DNA of 64,000 nucleotides, from positions 50,438-114,437 of the forward strand of contig NZ_JAYKKJ010000011.1 of assembly GCF_035969385.1 (NCBI RefSeq). Direction: 5' to 3'. Under the pieces are notes generated by a model. That model did not search any database. It was given only the letters and a program-made list of their open reading frames with translations, and had not been told where the DNA came from. This document shows, piece by piece, positions 50,991-59,638 of the stretch. Every line of letters starts with the position of its first letter. The stretch's first letter is position 1. Source of the stretch: SELP01 sp035969385. GTDB lineage: Bacteria > Pseudomonadota > Alphaproteobacteria > Rhodobacterales > Rhodobacteraceae. The translations under genes were made by a program, and so were the position numbers.

Positions 50991-51899
50991 TTAGAAGACC
51001 ATGAAGATCGGCAGGCCTCCACCGATGTCGTCATAGGACTTCTCGATCAGGTCACGATGGATGATGCCCCGTTGACCGGTCTCGAACTTCAGAGAAATGC
51101 CAAAGGTGCGCAGCTGGGGCCCGACACTGAACTCGCTGCGTCCGACATAGGCTTCGATATCGACGCCGGAGGCAAGTTCAAAGCTGCCACCCAACCGAAC
51201 CGACTGCATGTACTCGTCGCCCGAATCCCAGCAACTGAACCCGACATCCACGCCGAACTGGTCGTTGATCTGGTAGCCCAGGCCCAGAGAAGAAATGTTG
51301 AAGTCATCGGCATTTGGATCGGTTGCAAAGGCTGCTGACACGGTGAACTGGTTGATCTTGTAGTCACCGCCAACCTGGAACCATTCCGCCCCGTCGTCCG
51401 AGAATTCCATCGACGCGCGAAGGTCAAGCTGCGGGCTGGGCATGAATTCGCCGTAGATGCCGCCGTAGAACCCCGATCCGTTATTGAGGTCACGCTGCAC
51501 GTAAAGAGCGGCCCGCGTTGCACCGCCGTCATATTGCGCGAACAGGCCGAGTTCCTGATCGCTGTCGCCATCGTCGTCGAGATAGTTCAACAGCTCGGCA
51601 CCAACGATGATCTCAGGCTAGATCTTGTATCCGGCGCCAATATTGATCAGCGAAAACCCAAAGTCGGGAAAATCCCCACCAAATTCAGTATGGGAAAGCC
51701 CGCCGAACACCACGACATTGCCGAAGTCATACTCTCGGTCGAGGCCGAAAGTCAGTTGGTGACCGCTTCCTTTTGGGTCGGACAAGTGATCGAAGCTTCC
51801 GTAGTAGCCGCTGTAGGTATTGGAACCTTCCGCCAGAACGACGCCTGAGGATGCAACAAGTGTAGCGGCCGTGACACCGGCCAAGGTTGTGATTTTCAT
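50991..51899 (-). pseudogene. Outer-membrane beta-barrel protein gene with an in-frame amber codon
   Basis: One reading frame of 303 codons runs from ATG 51899 to the stop at 50991, interrupted only by TAG at 51618-51620 (codon 94). Before it lie a signal peptide ('MKITTLAGVTAATLVASSGV') and strands ending '...FSLINIGAGYKI'; after it the frame continues 'PEIIVGAELLNYLDDDGDSD' and 11 or so further strands ending in aromatic 'PIFMVF'. The alternating strand pattern fits a small porin-like barrel. GGGGAAG before the ATG and a good terminator remain. It is a nonsense mutant, a readthrough gene or a sequencing error. Confidence 0.75.
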
Positions 51900-52007
51900 G
51901 ATCTTCCCCATCATGCAATGAATTTTAGAATGAGTTAATCATAACATCACACGCTGCCGGGGACCAGTCCGTCTGGACCGATCCCCGGCACGTGTGACAT
52001 TACCCGT

Positions 52008-54770
52008 TCAACCGTCGTTGGTCTGGACAGCGTCAGAGACGGGCCCTTCGTCCTCATCGCCCTGATCAGCGATCCAAGCGACGCTGACGACCTCTTCGCC
52101 CTTGCCGGTGTTGAATACCCGTACACCGCCCGCGCTGCGCGAACGGAAGCTGATGCCCTCTACCGGAACCCGGATCGACTGCCCCTTGGAGGTGGCCAGC
52201 ATGATCTGGTCATCCATCTCGACCGGGAAGGAGGCCACGATGTCGCCGCCCCGCATGGATTTTTCCCAAGCGGTCACGCCCATCCCGCCACGGCCCCGGA
52301 TCGGGTAGTCATGGCTGGACGACAATTTGCCCAGACCCTGCGCCGTGATTGTCAGGATCAGGTTTTCAGCCGCGGACATTTCGGCATAGCGGTCCTGGGG
52401 AAGCGGCGTATCCGCGTCGCCTTCTTCGTCGGCGGCCTCGTCGTCGGTGACGCCAGCCATCAGGCGGCGCATCTTCAGATAGGAGGCGCGTTCGTCCGAT
52501 TCCGCGTTGAAGTGGCGGATGATCGACATCGACACCACCTCGTCATCGCCCAGCAGGCGAATGCCCCGCACCCCGGTCGAACTGCGCGAATTAAAGACCC
52601 GCACATCCGGCACCGCAAAGCGGATCGCACGGCCCGAATTGGTCACAAGCATCACGTCGTCGTCTTCGGAACAGATCCGGGCGTCGATCAGACGGGTGTT
52701 TTCATCATCGCCTTCGAACTTCATCGCGATTTTGCCGTTGGATTTCACATTGGTGAAATCCGAAAGGCGGTTGCGGCGCACAGACCCTTTGGAAGTGGCA
52801 AAGACAATCTGCAGAGCGTCCCAATCATCCTCGGGCCGGTCGACCGGCATGATTGCGGCAACCGATACGCCGGTCGGGATCGGCAGGATATTGACGATAG
52901 CCTTGCCCTTGGCGGTGCGGCCACCTAGCGGCAGGCGCCAGGTCTTCAGCTTGTAGGCCATGCCATCGGTGGTGAAGAACAACAGCTGCGTATGGGTGTT
53001 GGCGACGAAAAGGGTGGTGACCACGTCCTCTTCCTTCGTCTGCATCCCCGACAGGCCCTTGCCGCCGCGCTTCTGGGCGCGGAAGTCAGCCAGCGCCGTG
53101 CGTTTGATATAGCCGCCCGAGGTGACGGTCACGACCATGTCTTCGCGTTCGATCAGGTCCTCGTCGTCCATGTCGCCCGACCAATCGACAATCTCGGTCC
53201 GGCGGGGAACGGCGAACAACTCGCGCACTTCGCGCAGCTCGTCCGCGATGATGCCCATGATACGCTCGCGGCTGGCGAGGATGGCAAGGTATTCCTTGAT
53301 CTTGCCGGCCAGCTCTTCCAACTCGTCGGTGACTTCCTTGACCCCGATCTGGGTGAGGCGTTGCAGACGCAGGTCAAGGATCGCGCGGGCCTGAACCTCG
53401 GACAGGTTATAGGTGCCGTCGTCGTTGACCGGGTGCAGCGGGTCGTCGATCAGTTTCAGGTACTCGACGATCGAATGGGCTGGCCAGCGGCGGGTCATCA
53501 GTTTTTCACGGGCTTCCGCCGCATCGCGGGACGACCGGATGGTGGCCACGACCTCGTCCACGTTGGACACGGCCACCGCCAAACCACACAGGATATGGCT
53601 GCGTTCCCGGGCCTTGCGCAGTTCGAACGCGGTGCGCCGCGCCACCACGTCTTCGCGGAAGTCGATGAAGTTGGTCAGGAAGCTGCGCAGGGTCAGCTGT
53701 TCGGGCCGCCCCCCGTTCAGCGCCAGCATGTTGCAGCCGAAGGAGGTCTGCATCGGCGTAAAGCGGAACAGCTGGTTCAGCACCACCTCGGCGGTTGCGT
53801 CCCGCTTCAACTCGATCACCACACGCACACCGTTGCGGTCGGACTCGTCCTGCACATGTGCAATGCCTTCGATCCGCTTTTCCCGCGCCGCTTCGGCGAT
53901 GCGGTCGATCATCGTGGCCTTGTTGGTCTGATAGGGGACCTCGTCGATGATGATCGCCCAACGGTCCTTGCGGATCTCCTCCACATGGGTCTTGGCCCGG
54001 ATCACGACCGACCCGCGGCCCTCCAGATATGCCTTCCGCGCGCCGGACCGGCCCAGCATGATGCCGCCGGTCGGAAAATCGGGGCCGGGGACATAATGGA
54101 TCAGGTCCTCGGACGACAGATCGGGATTCTCGATCAGGGCAAGGGTCGCGTCCACCACCTCTCCCAGATTGTGGGGCGGGATATTGGTGGCCATGCCGAC
54201 GGCGATGCCGCCCGCGCCATTGACCAGCATGTTCGGGAAACGGGCGGGCAGAACGGTCGGTTCGCGGTCCTTACCATCGTAGTTGTCCTGAAAATCGACA
54301 GTGTCCTTGTCGATGTCGGCCAGCAGATAAGCCGCGGGTTTGTCCATCCGCACCTCGGTATAGCGCATGGCGGCCGCATTATCGCCGTCCATCGACCCGA
54401 AGTTGCCCTGACCGTCCAAAAGCGGCAGCGACATCGAGAAATCCTGCGCCATCCGCACCAGTGCCTCGTAAATCGCGCTGTCGCCGTGGGGGTGGTATTT
54501 CCCCATCACGTCGCCCACGGGGCGGGCCGATTTGCGGTAGGATTTGTCGTGCGTATTGCCGGTTTCATGCATCGCATAAAGGATGCGGCGGTGCACCGGC
54601 TTCAGCCCGTCGCGCAGGTCCGGAATGGCCCGGCTGACGATCACGCTCATCGCGTAGTCAAGGTAAGAGGTCTTCATCTCGGAGGTAATCGAGATGCTGG
54701 GCCCCTCCCAGGTGCTGCGCGGGATCGGCTTTTCTTCTTCGTTTTCAGGGGTTTCCGGGGTATCGCTCAC
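52008..54770 (-). CDS. gyrA: DNA gyrase subunit A
   Basis: The protein (920 residues from the GTG at 54770) has 'SYLDYAMSVIVSRAIPDLRD', the quinolone-region motif 'HPHGDSAIYEALVRMAQDF' with a serine at the position of E. coli Ser83 (here residue 98), the catalytic tyrosine in 'AAAMRYTEVRM', and a C-terminal beta-pinwheel with the GyrA box 'QKRGGKG', which separates it from ParC. The C-terminal tail is acidic. A TTG seven codons upstream (54791) is an alternative start; AGGCGGA precedes the GTG. An insertion of acidic residues near 'DDEAADEEGDADTPLPQD' lies between pinwheel blades. Confidence 0.96.
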   Translation of the reverse strand: MSDTPETPENEEEKPIPRSTWEGPSISITSEMKTSYLDYAMSVIVSRAIPDLRDGLKPVHRRILYAMHETGNTHDKSYRKSARPVGDVMGKYHPHGDSAIYEALVRMAQDFSMSLPLLDGQGNFGSMDGDNAAAMRYTEVRMDKPAAYLLADIDKDTVDFQDNYDGKDREPTVLPARFPNMLVNGAGGIAVGMATNIPPHNLGEVVDATLALIENPDLSSEDLIHYVPGPDFPTGGIMLGRSGARKAYLEGRGSVVIRAKTHVEEIRKDRWAIIIDEVPYQTNKATMIDRIAEAAREKRIEGIAHVQDESDRNGVRVVIELKRDATAEVVLNQLFRFTPMQTSFGCNMLALNGGRPEQLTLRSFLTNFIDFREDVVARRTAFELRKARERSHILCGLAVAVSNVDEVVATIRSSRDAAEAREKLMTRRWPAHSIVEYLKLIDDPLHPVNDDGTYNLSEVQARAILDLRLQRLTQIGVKEVTDELEELAGKIKEYLAILASRERIMGIIADELREVRELFAVPRRTEIVDWSGDMDDEDLIEREDMVVTVTSGGYIKRTALADFRAQKRGGKGLSGMQTKEEDVVTTLFVANTHTQLLFFTTDGMAYKLKTWRLPLGGRTAKGKAIVNILPIPTGVSVAAIMPVDRPEDDWDALQIVFATSKGSVRRNRLSDFTNVKSNGKIAMKFEGDDENTRLIDARICSEDDDVMLVTNSGRAIRFAVPDVRVFNSRSSTGVRGIRLLGDDEVVSMSIIRHFNAESDERASYLKMRRLMAGVTDDEAADEEGDADTPLPQDRYAEMSAAENLILTITAQGLGKLSSSHDYPIRGRGGMGVTAWEKSMRGGDIVASFPVEMDDQIMLATSKGQSIRVPVEGISFRSRSAGGVRVFNTGKGEEVVSVAWIADQGDEDEGPVSDAVQTNDG

Positions 54771-54962
54771 GTCGTCCGCCTGTCTGCCCAAAGGCTGCTA
54801 TATCTTGTTTGCGGTGTTATATCAGACCCCGGATATGGGGTGCAACGCCATAAGCCCAGCCAGTTTGGCAGCCGCAGGGATCGGCTGCTAATATTTTGTT
54901 TTAATTGACAATTAATATGGTTGTGATCTCATTTTCCCATCAGGCAGATAAAAGGGGGCGTT

Positions 54963-55229
54963 ATGACCACCGAAACCGAATTGATGCTGAAGGGCTATGG
55001 GCTGACGACGGCCGAGCTTTATTATCACATGCCCGACCATCCGCACGTTCTCAATACCTTCATCTGGCAGGACTACGACCTTGCCCCGGATCACGATAGG
55101 CTCTTGGGGTTCATTTCCTTCTGGCGGGAAGAGATCGAGGGGCCGTTGCATTCGGTCCGCTATACTCACCGCAAATTGATCCGCCCAGGCGAATGGCGCA
55201 ACGTGGTGGGCGAATTCCGCTACCATTAG
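54963..55229 (+). CDS. usg: Usg family protein
   Basis: The 88-residue protein matches Usg, a small conserved alphaproteobacterial protein first seen upstream of trp genes in Caulobacter: 'MLKGYGLTTAELYYHMPDHP', 'LNTFIWQDYDLAPDHDRLLG' and 'VRYTHRKLIRPGEWR'. Its function is not established. The ATG at 54963 has AAAGGGGG upstream. It is convergent with ocd, with a palindrome between them. Confidence 0.88.
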   Translation: MTTETELMLKGYGLTTAELYYHMPDHPHVLNTFIWQDYDLAPDHDRLLGFISFWREEIEGPLHSVRYTHRKLIRPGEWRNVVGEFRYH

Positions 55230-55234
55230 AAGGT

Positions 55235-55252
55235 GGTGGGTTTTAACCCACC
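55235..55252. repeat. GGTGGG palindrome between usg and ocd
   Basis: Perfect 8-bp inverted repeat GGTGGGTT / AACCCACC around TT, starting six bases after the usg stop and covering the last codons of the convergent ocd gene. The likely role is a shared terminator hairpin. Confidence 0.75.
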
Positions 55253-56301
55253 GCCCCCGGAGCGGCACGCGCCACCATCCCGAACAGATCGCGCGGATCG
55301 TCCGGATCGGCCAGCATGTCCAGGTTGGTAAAGAACCGCGTCCCCTGAATCGCCCGGTGGACATAGCGCAGCGCGCTGAAATCCTCGATCGCGAAGCCGA
55401 CGCTGTCGAACAGGGTGATCTGTCGCGCGTCCCGGCGGCCCTCGGCGGCACCGGTCATCACCTGCCACAGCTCTGTCACCGGATGGTCGGTGTCCAGCTG
55501 CTGGATCTCCCCCTCCACCCGGGTTTGCGGCGGGTATTCGACGAAAATCTCGGACCGGTGCAGGATCGGCGCCGCCAGTTCCGTCTTGCCCGGGCAGTCG
55601 CCGCCGATGGCGTTGATGTGCACGCCGCTGCCGACCATGTTGTCGGTCAGGATCGTGGCATACTGCTTGTCCGCCGTGCAGGTGGTGATGATTTCCGCCC
55701 CCTCCATCGCGCTTTCGCCGCTGTCGCAGGACACAACCGTCAGGCCCGTTCCGCGCAGGTTGGTGGCGCATTTCAGCGTCGCCTTGGGGTCGACGTCATA
55801 CAGCCGAACCGTATCGATCCCGCAGATCGCCTTGAACGCAAGGCACTGGAATTCCGATTGAGCACCATTGCCGATCATCGCCATTGTCCGCGCGCCCTTG
55901 GGGGCAAGGTATTTGGCCGCCAGCGCCGACATCGCCGCCGTCCGCAGCGCCGTCAGGATCGTCATTTCGGTCAGAAGCTTCGGATAACCGGTGTTCACAT
56001 CCGCCAGAAGCCCAAAGGCGGTCACGGTCTGCAGCCCTTCGCGCGTGTTCTTGGGGTGGCCATTGACGTATTTGAACCCATACATCTCGCCGTCCGAGGT
56101 TGGCATCAGTTCGATCACCCCGACGGGGCTGTGCGAGGCAACGCGCGGGGTCTTGTCGAACAGCTCCCACCGCTTGAAATCCGCCTCGATCTCGGCGGCG
56201 AGGTCGATCAGCATCTGTTCGATGCCGATGTGATGCACCAGCCCCATCATGTGGTCGACAGAGACGAAGGGCACGAGGGCCAGATCGGAAGGGGTGGTCA
56301 T
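55243..56301 (-). CDS. ocd: Ornithine cyclodeaminase
   Basis: The 352-residue NAD-dependent enzyme converts ornithine to proline and ammonia. Motifs: 'FKYVNGHPKNTREGLQTVTA', 'LTEMTILTALRTAAMSALAA', the NAD-fold 'AMIGNGAQSEFQCLAF' and 'HINAIGGDCPGKTEL'. It is coupled to the arginase gene by ATGA, giving arginine to proline in two steps. A closely related lysine or mu-crystallin-type activity is less likely in this context. Confidence 0.9.
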   Translation of the reverse strand: MTTPSDLALVPFVSVDHMMGLVHHIGIEQMLIDLAAEIEADFKRWELFDKTPRVASHSPVGVIELMPTSDGEMYGFKYVNGHPKNTREGLQTVTAFGLLADVNTGYPKLLTEMTILTALRTAAMSALAAKYLAPKGARTMAMIGNGAQSEFQCLAFKAICGIDTVRLYDVDPKATLKCATNLRGTGLTVVSCDSGESAMEGAEIITTCTADKQYATILTDNMVGSGVHINAIGGDCPGKTELAAPILHRSEIFVEYPPQTRVEGEIQQLDTDHPVTELWQVMTGAAEGRRDARQITLFDSVGFAIEDFSALRYVHRAIQGTRFFTNLDMLADPDDPRDLFGMVARAAPGAVG

Positions 56302-57230
56302 GCGAAACTCCGCGTAGGTCGATCAAAGATGCGCCGCCCCAGAAGCGAGGCGGTGAGGTCCACCATCAGGCTGGCGGTCTTGCCCCGGTCATCAAGGAAG
56401 GGGTTCAGTTCCACGAGGTCGAGCGAGGTCACCAGCCCGCTGTCATGCAGCAGTTCCATCACCAGATGGCCTTCGCGCACCGTGGCCCCGCCCGGAACGG
56501 TCGTGCCCACGGCGGGCGCGATGGTCGGGTCGAGGAAATCCACGTCGAGCGAGACATGTAGCATCCCGTTAACCGCCGCGACCCGGTTCAGGAAGGCGGT
56601 CAGCGGCGCGGTGATCCCGACCTCGTCAATGGTCCGCATATCGGCAAGCGAGACATCCAGTCGCTCCAGCGCCGCCTTTTCCGCCCCGTCGACCGACCGA
56701 AGGCCGATCATGCAAACGTTTTCGGTGGGCACCGGCGCGGGCAGGGCGGGGAAGCCATCGAACCCCGGCTGACCGGTGACATAGGCCACGGGCGTGCCGT
56801 GCAGGTTGCCGGAGCCGGTGGTTTCAGGCGTGTGGAAATCGCTGTGGGCGTCCAGCCACAGGACGAATTGCGGCCGCCCCTGTGCCTGTGCGTGGGCCGC
56901 CATTCCTGCGACCGAACCGAGCGCCAGCGCGTGATCGCCGCCCAAGAAGATCGGCAGCCCTTTCGGCGCTGCCTCTTGCGCGCTGCGCATCAGGGCCTGT
57001 GTCCAGCCGATGGTTTCAGCCAGCGCGTGCACCTGCGGGTTCTTGAGGACCGGGACGTCGGTCACCCTGTCCGGCACCACATTGCCGATATCGGTCACGC
57101 TGTGCCCAAGCTCTGAAATCGCCTCGGCGATGCCGGCGGTCCGATAGGCGTCCGGCCCCATAAGACAGCCCCGACGACGCTTGCCGCTGTCCATCGGGGC
57201 CCCGATCAAGATGATATGAGTCTGTTCCAT
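56298..57230 (-). CDS. rocF: Arginase
   Basis: The 310-residue binuclear manganese enzyme splits arginine to ornithine and urea. Metal-ligand motifs: 'FLGGDHALALGSV', 'WLDAHSDFHTPET', 'HVSLDVDFLDPTIAPAVGT' and the 'SLDLVELNPFLDD' strand. It is the first gene of rocF-ocd, divergent from an Lrp-type regulator with 76 bp between starts. Confidence 0.93.
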   Translation of the reverse strand: MEQTHIILIGAPMDSGKRRRGCLMGPDAYRTAGIAEAISELGHSVTDIGNVVPDRVTDVPVLKNPQVHALAETIGWTQALMRSAQEAAPKGLPIFLGGDHALALGSVAGMAAHAQAQGRPQFVLWLDAHSDFHTPETTGSGNLHGTPVAYVTGQPGFDGFPALPAPVPTENVCMIGLRSVDGAEKAALERLDVSLADMRTIDEVGITAPLTAFLNRVAAVNGMLHVSLDVDFLDPTIAPAVGTTVPGGATVREGHLVMELLHDSGLVTSLDLVELNPFLDDRGKTASLMVDLTASLLGRRIFDRPTRSFA

Positions 57231-57306
57231 GCTTTATACTTTAGCCATTTCGGGGATGACAAAAGCAGGCAAAAGGATCAAAAGGGGGGCGGAGTGATCA
57301 AAACGG

Positions 57307-57747
57307 ATGCCCATCATGGACGAACTGGATCAGCGCCTGCTGGCTGCCTTGAAACGCGACGGCCGCGCGAGCCTGTCAGAGCTTGCCGCCGATCTTGGCG
57401 TGACCCGGACAACCGTCCGCGCCCGGATCGCCCGCCTGTCCCAAAGTGGCGAGATCGCTGGGTTTACGGTCCTGACCCGCAACGATATCGCGGCCTCGCC
57501 GGTGCGGGGGCTGATGATGCTCGAGATCGAGGGGCGCGGCACCGAAAAGGTGATCCAACGCCTGACCGGCATGGCGCAGGTCGTTGCCGTGCACACCACC
57601 AATGGCACGTGGGATCTGATCGTCGAGATCGGGACCGATACGCTTGAGGCGCTGGATCAGGTGCTCTTTGACATTCGCAAGCTGGAGGGCGTCACCCGGT
57701 CAGAGACCAACCTTCTCTTGTCGACCCGCCGCGCCGCACGGCGCTAG
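57307..57747 (+). CDS. Lrp/AsnC-family transcriptional regulator
   Basis: The 146-residue protein has an N-terminal HTH ('LDQRLLAALKRDGRASLSEL', 'GVTRTTVRARIARLSQSGEI') and a C-terminal RAM ligand-binding domain ('MMLEIEGRGTEKVIQRL', 'VVAVHTTNGTWDLIVEIGTD'). It is divergent from rocF and may control rocF-ocd in response to an amino acid such as arginine or ornithine; this is inferred from position. ATG 57307 or ATG 57316 is possible. The stop overlaps the dsbB stop by CTAG. Confidence 0.88.
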   Translation: MPIMDELDQRLLAALKRDGRASLSELAADLGVTRTTVRARIARLSQSGEIAGFTVLTRNDIAASPVRGLMMLEIEGRGTEKVIQRLTGMAQVVAVHTTNGTWDLIVEIGTDTLEALDQVLFDIRKLEGVTRSETNLLLSTRRAARR

Positions 57748-58214
57748 GCCCGCCGCGCCGCCATCAGCCAGAGAACGACAAGGCCCACCGACAGGATCGT
57801 GTTCCAATTGGCCATCGACAGGCCGAAGAGGAACGGGGTGAAGGTGTCGCACAGCACGAGGGCAGGGGCCTCCGCCGCGGCGCCGGGCAAGAGGGATGCG
57901 CCCGACAGCCCGTCCAGCGCCCCGCCAGAGGCAGTGCAGCTTGCCGGACCATCCCACCATTTCTGTTCGACGCCCGAATGATACATCCCGATCCCGGCGG
58001 TGGTCAGCGCCGCAAGCCCACCCAACCAGGGCAGGATACGCCAGCCCAGACCCAACAGCGCCAGCGCCCCGATGCCGATTGCGGCCCCGTGCGGATAGCG
58101 CTGCCACAGGCACATCTTGCAGGGTGCCCAGCCAAGCGCCTGAAACAGGAACGCCCCGGCCAGTAGGGCGAATGACCCACCGGCGGCCAGAAGGATCAGT
58201 CGGGTCCGGGTCAT
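57744..58214 (-). CDS. dsbB: Disulfide bond formation protein DsbB
   Basis: The 156-residue inner-membrane protein has four hydrophobic spans, the N-terminal periplasmic pair Cys32-Cys35 ('PCKMCLWQRYPH') and a second pair Cys93/Cys122 in the following periplasmic loop ('PASCTASGG', 'VLCDTFTPF'). It reoxidises DsbA and passes electrons to quinone. Coupled to the upstream DedA-family gene by an ATGA overlap. Confidence 0.92.
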   Translation of the reverse strand: MTRTRLILLAAGGSFALLAGAFLFQALGWAPCKMCLWQRYPHGAAIGIGALALLGLGWRILPWLGGLAALTTAGIGMYHSGVEQKWWDGPASCTASGGALDGLSGASLLPGAAAEAPALVLCDTFTPFLFGLSMANWNTILSVGLVVLWLMAARRA

Positions 58215-58789
58215 AGATACCTCACTAGGATGAAACCGCCGACAAGAAGGACGCAGAAGGCGGTAAAGGCAAGACCCAAACGCCGTTCGATGAAATCACG
58301 AATGGGTGGGCCGAATTTCCACAGGAGGGCCGCCACGATGAAGAACCGCAACGCCCGCGCGATGATAGAGGCGACGATGAACACCGGGATCGACAGCCCC
58401 GTGGCCCCGGATGCGATGGTGATGACCTTGAACGGGAAGGGGGTCACACCCGCGATCAGGACGGCCCATGCCCCCCATTCGTTGTAGCGGTCTGCGAAGG
58501 CCGCGAAATCATCGCCCTTGCCGTAGAAGTCCAGCACCGGCTGGCCGACCGTATCGAACAGCACCGCGCCAATGTAATAGCCCAGGAGCGCCCCCAGCAC
58601 TGACGACACGGTGGCAACTGTCGCGATCAGGAAGGCGCGGCGCGGCGCGGCGATGATCATCGGGATCATCAGCACATCCGGCGGGATCGGAAAAACCGAA
58701 CTTTCAATGAAGGCAATCAGCGCCAGCGCCCAAAGCGCACGCGGGTGGTTCGCCAGCGACAGCGTCCAGTCATACAGGCTGCGGATCAT
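58211..58789 (-). CDS. DedA/YqaA-family (VTT domain) membrane protein
   Basis: The 192-residue protein has about five hydrophobic segments and the VTT/SNARE-associated domain features 'ALIAFIESSVFPIPPDVLMI', 'GALLGYYIGAVL' and 'TPFPFKVITIASGATGLSI'. Family members such as YqaA and DedA are linked to lipid flipping (undecaprenyl phosphate or phosphatidylethanolamine) and membrane potential. No partner specific to this operon is evident besides dsbB. Confidence 0.85.
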   Translation of the reverse strand: MIRSLYDWTLSLANHPRALWALALIAFIESSVFPIPPDVLMIPMIIAAPRRAFLIATVATVSSVLGALLGYYIGAVLFDTVGQPVLDFYGKGDDFAAFADRYNEWGAWAVLIAGVTPFPFKVITIASGATGLSIPVFIVASIIARALRFFIVAALLWKFGPPIRDFIERRLGLAFTAFCVLLVGGFILVRYL

Positions 58790-58890
58790 TGCTCGGTGCC
58801 CTTGTTTTGACCTTAGTCCCCTAATCCGGGGCGCAGGTCAACCATGGGCCGTTGACGCCGCCGTGACCGGGCGCTAGACGGTCTTCGCTG

Positions 58891-58976
58891 GCCGGTGTGG
58901 CGGAATGGTAGACGCAGCGGATTCAAAATCCGCCGATGGCAACATCGTGAGAGTTCGAGTCTCTCCACCGGCACCA
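58891..58976 (+). tRNA. tRNA-Leu (CAA anticodon)
   Basis: The 86-base sequence folds as a class II tRNA: acceptor arm GCCGGTG (58891-58897) with CACCGGC (58966-58972), discriminator A and encoded CCA at 58974-58976, D-arm with TGG..GGTAGAC, anticodon stem GCGGA/TCCGC with loop TTCAAAA giving anticodon CAA, an extended variable arm (GATGGC..CATC), and T-arm GAGAGTTCGAGTCTCTC. Reads UUG codons. It stands at the edge between housekeeping genes and the accessory segment containing the RTX/Hint gene. Confidence 0.93.
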
Positions 58977-59638
58977 GAACTCCTTGAAAACCCATCAAGT
59001 ATCGAATTTTCGACGAATCGAATCGTGTTTGTTGCCTGAAATGGAACTGATCCGGGGGGCAACAGCGGACTTTTCACAGATCGCGGACAATTCCCTCCGA
59101 AATCAGGCAAGAATCTGGCGCATGGTTAAGAGCGGCGGATCGGTCGCGGGCCATGAAACAGTTTTGGGCCTAGATGCAAGAACTCCCGCGTTTTTTCCAC
59201 CATGAGTTGCGCCATTCGGCCCGCGACCTGACCTTTTGGATAGGTCGCGTTTCGATATCAGAAACAATCGGCAGGATATCGGAGTGTGGAACCGAACTAG
59301 AATCTGGCCAAATTGCGGCGCACCAATCGTTTTTCCCCTCTCATCCAAATATTTTTCGCTTTTTTTGCCACATTCTTGCCGGTATCCAAGACAAAGCCCA
59401 ACTGGGGGGCTTACCGGCCGAGTGGGGCGGTCGGGTTCGATCAGAACTTCTGATCCGAACGAAGAGTTAGTCTGCGAGGGATGTCCTTTCGCATCAATTT
59501 TCGGTTGGTGGGCGCAAGCCCGTCAACCAACGTAAGAGTGTGTGGTGCCCCGACCGACTGCGGTCGCTTCTGCTTGCTTTTGCGTGAACGCCCGGACGGG
59601 AAACCGTCCGCTGCCAAGGGCTTTAGGGAAGTCGTGAC
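58977..59638. other. 660-bp gene-poor stretch between tRNA-Leu and the RTX/Hint gene
   Basis: No coding region can be supported here: the open readings on either strand lack recognisable families, good ribosome sites or codon bias. The stretch is visibly richer in A and T than the neighbouring genes between about 59270 and 59400. The last 90 bases hold two small hairpins before the RTX/Hint start. No repeat of the tRNA 3' end is visible. Confidence 0.6.
59551..59610 (+). promoter_or_regulatory. Two hairpins in the probable 5' leader of the RTX/Hint gene
   Basis: Hairpin 1: CGACCG/CGGTCG around ACTG (59551-59566), followed by a pyrimidine-rich run. Hairpin 2: CGGACGG/CCGTCCG around a GAAA tetraloop (59593-59610), a stable GNRA hairpin, 28 bases before the ATG. 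No known riboswitch class is recognised. Confidence 0.4.

Noticed and set aside
52992..54908. A 638-codon plus-strand open reading opposite gyrA
   Set aside because: Shadow of gyrA; no ribosome site, domain or start logic.
59103..59470. Short open readings in the spacer after tRNA-Leu
   Set aside because: None has a good ribosome site, family similarity or typical codon use; the stretch is better left as non-coding.
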